Positions 1-4,832 of a stretch of 5,193 nucleotides of DNA are shown one piece after another. The position numbers were made by a program, and so were the translations under genes. The notes below the pieces were generated by a model. The model saw nothing but the letters and a program-made list of their open reading frames with translations. It was not told where the DNA came from and searched no databases. Numbering within the stretch: position 1 is the first letter of the stretch; each line of letters begins with the position of its first letter. The DNA is from Ktedonobacterales bacterium (GTDB lineage Bacteria; Chloroflexota; Ktedonobacteria; Ktedonobacterales; JADMIN01). The DNA is taken from contig JAICVT010000316.1 in the NCBI GenBank assembly GCA_025935235.1, positions 1 to 5,193 of the forward strand, in the 5' to 3' direction.

Positions 1-18
1 CTGACTTCATGACAGTTT
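1..18 (+). repeat. Left terminal inverted repeat of the IS
   Basis: Positions 1-18 are the exact reverse complement of 1333-1350. Beyond 18 bp, matching continues only in patches to about position 27. The repeat contains the palindrome TCATGA, which supplies the transposase stop codon on the minus strand at 7-9. Because this is the window edge, a further outward extension of the repeat cannot be excluded from this side. On the right side, position 1351 is the first base beyond the repeat. Confidence 0.92.
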
Positions 19-1233
19 AGGACAGGGAGCAAACGCGAGGGGCAGCAAGGTGAAGGTGACCTGCACGGGCTGGTCGTTGGTGAGACAGCGGCGCAGCCAG
101 CGCAGGCCAAGTTGGAAGACACTATAACAGCGGCGGGCGCGTTCCTCCAGCAGGACGCGCTGGCCGTGGCGCAGGACGCGCTGGCCTAGCCCCAGCATCC
201 AGAGGGTCGCCAGCGCCAATACCAGGAGCAGGCGTTCGACGCGCTCAGGGCGGCGCACGCGGCTCTGGTTCCAGTGCCAGCCCAGCCCTTTGAGGTCGCG
301 GAACAACTCCTCCTCCCAGGTCCGGCGACGATACTCCGTGCAGCGCGCCGTCGCGGCGGGCAGATCGGTGACCAACAGCCACGCTTCCTCATCCTGAGCG
401 CGCCAGACGGCGACCACCTGGGCGGTCAGCGCCGCATCCCAGCACGTCTGCCAGCCGCCCGCGCCGCGCCGCCGCTTCCGGCGCGGGGGATAGAGGTGGA
501 CGCCACTCAGACAGACGCTGGGGGCGCCAGGCGTGGGAACCAGCGCGCTGATGGGCTGGCGATCCGTCGGCGCGGCCGCGCCGCGGGTGGGAGCGGTGGC
601 GACCGGTGTGGTGGCGATAGCGACCTGGGTGGTGCGGATCACCCGCAACAGATAGTGCCAGCCACGCTCCTGCGCCAAGCGCGCGAGCGTGCTGCCCGAG
701 AGCCCCCGATCGGCCAACAGCACGACCTCCGGCGGTGGCGCGCCACCGGGCGCTTCCTGGGCCAGCAGGTCATGGAACGTCTGCGTCATCTCCTGCAGCG
801 CCCCCCGCCAGTCCTGCCCCGGCGTCCTGGCGCTCCAGGTGCGCCAGAGCACGGGGATGGCGCGCCCATGCCAGGCGACCGCAAAGCACAGCGTCACCGT
901 CCCCCCGTCGTGGGCGGTGGCGCTGGTGGTGGTGGCATCCAGCAGCAGGTCCAGGCGTCCCCGGCGCTGCGCCAGCACCCGCCGCACGAGCCGCCGCTGC
1001 GCGCGCGCCACGTCCAGGCGCGGATTGGCCAGCAGCCGCTGGCTGCGCCGCAGCTTGGAGCGATCCTGCGCTGGCCCAGGGATCGCCGCGCTGGCGCGGC
1101 TGAGGCGCGCCTGCTCGGCGCTGACCACCCCCACGACGAGGCCGGCCACGGCTTTCTGTTCGGGGCGCGCCAACGCGGGCAACATGGCGCTCACTTCTTG
1201 GTCTACCGCTTGCAGCACTTCCTGACGATTCAT
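7..1233 (-). CDS. IS4-family DDE transposase
   Basis: This 408-residue protein catalyses cut-and-paste movement of the surrounding element by cleaving DNA at the terminal repeats. The acidic triad is visible: Asp99 in LLLDATTT, Asp175 in VVLLADRGLSG, and Glu308. Glu308 sits in the exact IS4 signature Y-(2)-R-(3)-E-(6)-K as Tyr301, Arg304, Glu308 and Lys315. The 133 residues between the second Asp and the Glu include an Ala/Thr/Pro-rich stretch (about 204-223), a very basic patch (PPRRKRRR, about 249-256) and the strand LLVTDLP (286-292). This fits the beta-strand insertion domain of the family. The length is typical. The ATG start at 1231-1233 follows AGGAG (1243-1247) at 9 nt. The stop codon and last residues are encoded inside the left terminal repeat. 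The frame is intact, so the protein is probably active. The substrate is presumably its own element. Confidence 0.95.
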   Translation of the reverse strand: MNRQEVLQAVDQEVSAMLPALARPEQKAVAGLVVGVVSAEQARLSRASAAIPGPAQDRSKLRRSQRLLANPRLDVARAQRRLVRRVLAQRRGRLDLLLDATTTSATAHDGGTVTLCFAVAWHGRAIPVLWRTWSARTPGQDWRGALQEMTQTFHDLLAQEAPGGAPPPEVVLLADRGLSGSTLARLAQERGWHYLLRVIRTTQVAIATTPVATAPTRGAAAPTDRQPISALVPTPGAPSVCLSGVHLYPPRRKRRRGAGGWQTCWDAALTAQVVAVWRAQDEEAWLLVTDLPAATARCTEYRRRTWEEELFRDLKGLGWHWNQSRVRRPERVERLLLVLALATLWMLGLGQRVLRHGQRVLLEERARRCYSVFQLGLRWLRRCLTNDQPVQVTFTLLPLAFAPCPKLS

Positions 1234-1242
1234 GGTCGGTCA

Positions 1243-1247
1243 CTCCT
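1243..1247 (-). promoter_or_regulatory. Ribosome binding site of the transposase
   Basis: On the minus strand AGGAG stands 9 nt before the ATG at 1231-1233, which fixes the transposase start. The 85 bp between this site and the right terminal repeat hold no open frame that I would call. I saw no convincing -35/-10 pair there, so transcription may be weak or come from outside the element. Confidence 0.75.
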
Positions 1248-1332
1248 ATGCGCTCCCACGGACACGTTGCGCTTGCCGTGGTGGTGCGGCAGAATGCAGG
1301 CCATGAATCGCGTTCTCTTCACCCCCGGCCAA

Positions 1333-1350
1333 AAACTGTCATGAAGTCAG
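1333..1350 (-). repeat. Right terminal inverted repeat of the IS
   Basis: This is the exact inverse of positions 1-18. It marks the transposase-proximal (upstream) end of the element. Immediately outside it at 1351 begins host sequence, TCGCAGGGG, the candidate for a target-site duplication. Its partner copy would lie outside the window. Confidence 0.92.
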
Positions 1351-1354
1351 TCGC

Positions 1355-1382
1355 AGGGGAGGGGGCCAGGGGGAGAGGTCCT
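1355..1382. repeat. G-rich spacer between IS and aminotransferase gene
   Basis: This 28-bp strand-asymmetric tract has G runs of 4, 5, 5 and 2 at 1356-1359, 1361-1365, 1369-1373 and 1377-1378. On the minus strand it is C-rich (CCTCTCCCCCTGG and so on) and directly follows the aminotransferase stop codon. From general memory, similar CCTCTCCCCCTnnCCCC elements occur dispersed in Chloroflexota and some other genomes. That identity is an inference and cannot be tested from one copy. It contains only three G runs of at least three, so it is not a canonical G-quadruplex motif. It may be the site where the insertion sequence landed. Confidence 0.4.
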
Positions 1383-2543
1383 TCACGCCAGCGCCTTGCG
1401 CAGCCGCTGGGCGGCCTCGGCGATGCGCTCGTCGGGCGCGGTCAGCGTGATGCGCAGATAGCCCTCGCCCCGGCTGCCAAAGTTCGTACCCGGTGTGATG
1501 GCGACGGCGGCCTGATCGAGCAGCCGCAGCGCGAACTCCGCTGAGGTCTCGCCAGCGGGCGCCTGCGGCCAGAGGTAGAGGCCCGCCGCTGGCGACGCGA
1601 CACGCAGCCCCAGCGCCCGCAGCGCCTCTACCAGCGTATCGCGGCGACGCTGATAGATGGCGTTGCGCTCGTCAATCCAGGTCTCCGGGAGCTGTGTCGC
1701 GCGGATCGCAGCGATCTGGAGCGGGCGGAAGATGCCCGTATCAATGTTGCTCTTGAGGCGCGTCAGTCCCTCGCAGGCCTGCGCGTTGCCCACCATCATC
1801 CCCAGCCGGAAGCCCGCCATGTTGTACGCCTTCGAGAAGGAGTGGAACTCGACCACCACATCGCTGGCCCCGGCGACTTGCAGGATGCTCGGCGGGCGTG
1901 CGCCATCGAAGTGGACCTCGGCGTAGGCCATGTCGTGAATCAGCAGCAGATCGTGCTGGCGCGCGAAGGCCACCGCTCGCTCGAAGAACTCCAGCGGGGC
2001 GGCGGCTCCGGTCGGGTTGTTGGGATAATTGAGCCAGAGCGTTTTGGCTCGCGCCAGCGTATCAGCGGGGACGGCGCTCAGATCGGGCAGCCAGCCGCTC
2101 TCGGCGTCCATCGGCAGGTCGTAGCAGACGCCGCCCGCCAGCGCGACCGACGTGGGGTAGACCGGATAGGCCGGGTTGGGCATCAGCGCGACATCGCCCG
2201 CATCCATGAACGCCAGTGGCAGGTGCGCCAGCCCCTCTTTCGAGCCGATCAGCGTCGTCAGTTGGCGGCGCGGGTCCAGCGAGACGCCAAAGCGCCGCTC
2301 GAACCACGCGGCGAAGGCCTCGCGCCACGCCAGCATGCCCTCGTATTCCGGGTAGCGCTGGTTGGCGGGCTGCCGCGCGCTCTCGATCAGCGCGTCCACC
2401 ACAGCAGGCGGCGTCGGCAGATCAGGATTGCCAATCGAGAGGTTGATGACATCAACGCCGCTGGCCGTCAACTCGGCGATCTTGCGGTTGTAGGCGGCGA
2501 AATGATAGGGCGGCAGATTGCGCAGCCGCTGCGAGAGTTCCAC
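1383..2543 (-). CDS. PLP-dependent aminotransferase, LL-diaminopimelate aminotransferase type
   Basis: This 386-residue cytoplasmic class I/II (fold type I) aminotransferase is of normal length. The visible active-site elements are GNPD at 38-41, the YPNNPTG block with Asn176, Asp204 in HDMAYAE (pairs with the PLP ring nitrogen), Lys238 in SFSKAYNMAGFRLG (Schiff base with PLP), and Arg364 in GYLRIT (binds the substrate carboxylate). The blocks YPEYEGM, IGSKEGLAHLPLAF and KSNIDTGIF resemble the DapL family, which converts tetrahydrodipicolinate plus glutamate to LL-diaminopimelate for lysine and peptidoglycan. Substrate choice cannot be read from sequence, and an alanine or aspartate aminotransferase of the same clade is possible, so no symbol is given. 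The start is GTG at 2541-2543. The in-frame stop at 2583-2585 with no other start codon between leaves no alternative upstream. AGGAG lies 8 nt before it. The gene is divergent from the kinase gene, and an insertion sequence sits 32 bp past its end. Confidence 0.93.
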   Translation of the reverse strand: MELSQRLRNLPPYHFAAYNRKIAELTASGVDVINLSIGNPDLPTPPAVVDALIESARQPANQRYPEYEGMLAWREAFAAWFERRFGVSLDPRRQLTTLIGSKEGLAHLPLAFMDAGDVALMPNPAYPVYPTSVALAGGVCYDLPMDAESGWLPDLSAVPADTLARAKTLWLNYPNNPTGAAAPLEFFERAVAFARQHDLLLIHDMAYAEVHFDGARPPSILQVAGASDVVVEFHSFSKAYNMAGFRLGMMVGNAQACEGLTRLKSNIDTGIFRPLQIAAIRATQLPETWIDERNAIYQRRRDTLVEALRALGLRVASPAAGLYLWPQAPAGETSAEFALRLLDQAAVAITPGTNFGSRGEGYLRITLTAPDERIAEAAQRLRKALA

Positions 2544-2551
2544 GGTCCTGG

Positions 2552-2556
2552 CTCCT
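2552..2556 (-). promoter_or_regulatory. Ribosome binding site of the aminotransferase (decides a GTG start)
   Basis: On the minus strand AGGAG is spaced 8 nt from the GTG at 2541-2543. A second AGGA closer to the start is too near to be used. The site supports the GTG codon as the true start. Confidence 0.75.
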
Positions 2557-2604
2557 GGCGCTGCTGGTCGCTGAGCGAGCGATCACGAACGGGTCAACAG
2601 AGAC

Positions 2605-2613
2605 AGTATAGCA
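2605..2613 (-). promoter_or_regulatory. Candidate extended -10 promoter of the aminotransferase
   Basis: On the minus strand the string TGCTATACT matches the extended -10 form TGnTATAAT in all but one base of the hexamer. No good -35 hexamer lies 16-18 bp upstream, which is usual for extended -10 promoters. It would place the transcript start near 2598 and give a leader of about 55 nt. The nine bases GCTATACTG recur, inverted, in the kinase promoter at 2736-2744. Confidence 0.5.
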
Positions 2614-2655
2614 GGGTGAGCCATCCACTCAGCGATCTCAGCGCCATCCGCATGA

Positions 2656-2699
2656 CCGCGGCACGACCACGGTTCGTCCACGGTTCGTCCACGGCCCAT
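2656..2699. repeat. Four 11-bp direct repeats between divergent promoters
   Basis: Two identical copies of CCACGGTTCGT lie at 2667-2677 and 2678-2688. They are flanked by a degenerate copy at 2656-2666 (7 of 11 match) and another at 2689-2699 (8 of 11, with CCACGG intact). The 11-bp period places every copy on about the same face of the helix. The block ends 15 bp before the candidate -35 of the kinase gene and lies upstream of both divergent promoters. This is a plausible cooperative binding site for a regulator. The binding protein is unknown, and a chance short tandem duplication is the alternative. Confidence 0.6.
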
Positions 2700-2713
2700 C
2701 CTGCCCAGCGCGC

Positions 2714-2743
2714 TTGCGCCGCGCCGCGTTCAGCCGCTATACT
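2714..2743 (+). promoter_or_regulatory. Candidate -35/-10 promoter of the kinase gene
   Basis: TTGCGC at 2714-2719 and TATACT at 2738-2743 are separated by 18 bp. The -10 matches the sigma-70-type consensus in five of six bases, while the -35 keeps only the TTG. Transcription would start near 2750, giving a leader of about 40-60 nt depending on which start codon is used. The phased 11-bp repeats lie directly upstream. Confidence 0.5.
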
Positions 2744-2801
2744 GCCAAGCGCGGAACGCGCCAGCGGTGAGCGGGCGGCGAGCGCAGCGCGATGGCGCGA
2801 T

Positions 2802-2807
2802 GGGAGG
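2802..2807 (+). promoter_or_regulatory. Ribosome binding site favouring a GTG start of the kinase
   Basis: GGGAGG lies 5 nt before the GTG at 2813-2815. The upstream in-frame ATG at 2792-2794 has only a weak GAG in front of it (2780-2782). The seven residues between the two starts are not part of any kinase motif. I therefore prefer 2813, without certainty. Confidence 0.55.
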
Positions 2808-2812
2808 CCGCT

Positions 2813-4690
2813 GTGTCAGGACCAGGTCTGGAAGGAACGACGCTGGGACCCTATCACCTGACGCGGCGATTGGGCGGCGCGGGTCTGGGCGACGTCTATC
2901 TGGCTGAACGCATCGCGCCCAGCGATCCCGTCGCCCCTGCCAGCGCCGCGCCGGACAGCAGCGGCCCGAGGCCATCCGATAGCCTCGCCGAGCCGCGCCA
3001 GGTCGCCATCAAGCTGCTGCGGCCCGCCGCGAGCGATCCCATCGCGCGGCAGGTGGCGGCGGACTGTGAGCGCGCCGCCGCCCTGCGCGAGCGCCACATC
3101 ATCCCGCTGTATGGCATCGCCAGCCAGGGCGGAAGCCAGGGCGACCGGCTGGGCGTGGTGATGGCCTGGGCTGGCGGCGGCTCGCTGGGCGACATCCTCA
3201 CGCGCGAGGGCGGGCGAACGCTGAGCCTGCCGCTCGCGCCCGCTGTGGTAGCGCGCCTGGCCACGCAGATCGGTCACGCGCTGGCCGCCGCGCACGCCAT
3301 TGGGCTGGCGCACGGTGACCTGAAGCCCTCCAACGTCTTCGTGCGTACCTCATCGCGTGGCCGCCCCATCGCCGTCATTAGCGATTTCGGGCAGGGCGCA
3401 ATGACCACGCTGGCCGCGCAGCTGATCGCTGCCGACGTGCCCGCCGCGCGCGAGGACTGGGTCCAGCGGCAGTTGCTCTTCGCCGCACCCGAACAGGTCA
3501 ATGGCGCGGCGACGCCCGCCAGCGACCAATACGCCCTGGCGGCGCTGGTCTACTACCTGCTGACCGGCCGCCCGCCGCTGATGGGCGGTGGCGCCGCGCT
3601 GCTGAACCAGCTCACCAGCGCCGAGCCGCCGCCCGCCACGCAACTGAATCCCGACGCGCCAGAAAGCCTGGATGCGATTCTGGGTCGCGCGCTGGCCAAG
3701 CGACCCGAGCAGCGCTATCCCTCGGTCGAGGCGTTCGTACGCGCGCTGGACGCCTCGCTCGCCGAAGCGCGGTCGAGCCTGGCGGGCGGGGTGACGAGCG
3801 AGTTCGCGCGGCTGGGGGCCAGTCGTCGCGCCGCGCAAGCGCCACAAGCGCCGGAGGGGCCGGAGGAGGTCGCCGCCGGGCTGCCCGCCGAGCCGCCTCC
3901 AGCGCTCTGGCGGCCACTGGGGATCGCGACGCTGGTGGCTCTGCTGATCGCCGCCGTGACCTGCGGCATCAGCGTCTTCGCGCTCAGCGGCGCGTCGAGC
4001 GTGGTGCGCACGACCCTGACGGGATTCGAGGGGCCAAACGCCGCGCCGACCATCGCAAGCGGCTCCAACCTCAGCGACACGCCAGGGGGACGCCAGGCCG
4101 AGGCGCAGTTACGCGCCTTCACCAGCCAGCCGCCAATCTTCAATGACGCCCTCACCTCGAACAGCGCCCACTGGCCGCTGGCGAAGGATCAGGTCTTCTT
4201 CGGCTCCGACCATCAACTGCACATCGTCAACACCATCACGTCGCAGCCCGTCGCGGCGGATGCGCCGATCAGCGCGCCAGCGGGCGACTACGTCAGCCAG
4301 GTGACGATGACGATTACGTCGGGCGTCGGGGGCGATCTGGCTGGCATGCGCTTCTTCGTCACCGATCAGGGTGACGGAACCAGGTCCTACTATGCCTTCT
4401 TCCTCTCGCCGGATGGGCAATATTACCTCTGGTACTACCGCGATGCCTGGACATTCATCAGCGGCGGCTACGCGCCGCAGGTGAAACGCGGCGACGGCGC
4501 GACAAACACGCTGGCGGTGATCGCGCTAGGTGACGCGCACAAGGCGCTCCTCTTCGTTAATGGCGCGTACATCGGCTCGGCGGCGCTGCCGCCCGATGGC
4601 CCCATCAGCGGCGGCGCGGGCGTCATCGTGCTGAATCACGGCGTCGAGGCCAGCTACTCGCACTTCGCGCTCTATCCCGCACATAGCTGA
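2813..4690 (+). CDS. Membrane-anchored Ser/Thr protein kinase with beta-sandwich-like outer domain
   Basis: Numbering is from the GTG start (625 residues; a start at ATG 2792 adds seven). The kinase domain spans about 14-313. It shows a glycine loop LGGAGLGDVY (20-29), Lys67 in VAIK, a probable helix-C Glu86, HGDLKPSN with Asp169 and Asn174, DFG at 191-193, APE at 225-227, Asp238 in SDQYALA and Arg301 near the end. All catalytic residues are present, so it should be active. Three features are odd: Ala23 replaces the second loop glycine, Gly168 replaces the Arg of HRD, and an Ala/Pro/Ser-rich insert (about 34-62) sits between the glycine loop and VAIK. An Ala/Pro/Glu-rich linker leads to one membrane span (about 369-391). 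The outer 230 residues, with aromatic strands such as YYAFFLSPDGQYYLWYY and FVNGAYIGS, resemble concanavalin A-like or DUF1080-type beta-sandwiches. This suggests a receptor kinase. The ligand and the phosphorylated targets are unknown. Confidence 0.92.
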   Translation: MSGPGLEGTTLGPYHLTRRLGGAGLGDVYLAERIAPSDPVAPASAAPDSSGPRPSDSLAEPRQVAIKLLRPAASDPIARQVAADCERAAALRERHIIPLYGIASQGGSQGDRLGVVMAWAGGGSLGDILTREGGRTLSLPLAPAVVARLATQIGHALAAAHAIGLAHGDLKPSNVFVRTSSRGRPIAVISDFGQGAMTTLAAQLIAADVPAAREDWVQRQLLFAAPEQVNGAATPASDQYALAALVYYLLTGRPPLMGGGAALLNQLTSAEPPPATQLNPDAPESLDAILGRALAKRPEQRYPSVEAFVRALDASLAEARSSLAGGVTSEFARLGASRRAAQAPQAPEGPEEVAAGLPAEPPPALWRPLGIATLVALLIAAVTCGISVFALSGASSVVRTTLTGFEGPNAAPTIASGSNLSDTPGGRQAEAQLRAFTSQPPIFNDALTSNSAHWPLAKDQVFFGSDHQLHIVNTITSQPVAADAPISAPAGDYVSQVTMTITSGVGGDLAGMRFFVTDQGDGTRSYYAFFLSPDGQYYLWYYRDAWTFISGGYAPQVKRGDGATNTLAVIALGDAHKALLFVNGAYIGSAALPPDGPISGGAGVIVLNHGVEASYSHFALYPAHS

Positions 4691-4699
4691 GCCGCCGGA

Positions 4700-4743
4700 G
4701 ATTGCGCGGCGATTGCGCAAGCCTTGCACCGGGATTGTGGCGC
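4700..4743. repeat. Second set of 11-bp-phased repeats, upstream of the SRPBCC gene
   Basis: GATTGCGC occurs at 4700-4707 and again at 4711-4718. At the same 11-bp step follow CCTTGCAC (4722-4729) and GATTGTGG (4733-4740), so TTG falls at 4702, 4713, 4724 and 4735. The first and fourth 11-bp units agree at 8 of 11 positions and the first and second also at 8. The perfect palindrome TTGCGCAA is at 4713-4720. The block begins 10 bp after the kinase stop codon. The unit differs from the repeat at 2656-2699 but has the same period and a similar place ahead of a gene. The function is unknown, and regulator binding is inferred from the phasing alone. Confidence 0.45.
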
Positions 4744-4776
4744 GGGTGGCGTTCAACTTGCGGAGTGATAGCGAGT

Positions 4777-4794
4777 ACAGCTTCGGATGGCTGT
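4777..4794 (+). other. Small hairpin in the SRPBCC gene leader
   Basis: ACAGC (4777-4781) can pair with GCTGT (4790-4794) around an 8-nt loop, with one possible flanking T-G pair. It is followed by two AAGAGCAA units at 4801-4808 and 4811-4818, a 10-bp step, which run into the Shine-Dalgarno. The stem is short and may be chance. There is no U-tract, so it is not a terminator. Confidence 0.25.
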
Positions 4795-4817
4795 GCCGTA
4801 AAGAGCAAACAAGAGCA

Positions 4818-4823
4818 AGGAGG
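4818..4823 (+). promoter_or_regulatory. Strong ribosome binding site of the SRPBCC gene
   Basis: AGGAGG, complementary to the 16S rRNA tail, lies 9 nt before the ATG at 4833 in an A/G-rich leader. It is the best ribosome binding site in the window. It fixes the start of a gene whose frame runs off the end. Confidence 0.85.
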
Positions 4824-4832
4824 AACGCGACA

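Larger units (their letters stand above)
1..1350 (-). mobile_element. IS4-family insertion sequence, about 1350 bp
   Basis: A single transposase gene is bracketed by an 18-bp perfect inverted repeat that begins CTGACTTCATGACAG. The size of about 1.35 kb is normal for the IS4 family (IS10 and IS50 are 1.3-1.5 kb). The terminal CTGACT resembles the CTGA start of IS10 and IS50 ends (established knowledge). The transposase carries the family signature. The element has a leader of about 100 bp between the right repeat and the start codon and almost no space at the other end, where the stop codon lies inside the repeat. The target duplication cannot be verified because the window begins exactly at the left repeat. 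If the element makes a 9-bp duplication, the base run just after 1350 should also stand just left of position 1. Nothing suggests decay: the reading frame and both ends are intact. Confidence 0.88.

Noticed and set aside
274..1344. Long open frame of 356 codons on the plus strand opposite the transposase
   Set aside because: It has Arg/Ala/Gly/Pro-rich composition, no recognisable motifs, and overlaps almost all of a transposase with a complete catalytic signature. High GC keeps antisense frames open.
1356..1378. G-quadruplex motif
   Set aside because: Only three runs of three or more G are present; the fourth run has two. It does not meet the usual four-run pattern.
1842..2861. Plus-strand open frame of 339 codons opposite the aminotransferase and through the divergent promoter region
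   Set aside because: It is antisense to a well-supported enzyme, reads through the intergenic region without a ribosome binding site, and shows no domain.
2816..4155. Several minus-strand frames under the kinase gene
   Set aside because: All are Arg/Ala-rich shadows of the kinase codons with no motif.
4691..4710. Possible terminator: GCCGC pairing with GCGGC after the kinase stop codon
   Set aside because: Only five base pairs around a 10-nt loop with no T-run following. It is too weak to call a terminator.
4752..4781. Promoter TTCAAC / TACAGC for the SRPBCC gene with an 18-bp spacer
   Set aside because: Each hexamer matches consensus at only three positions, which is expected by chance in a leader of this size.
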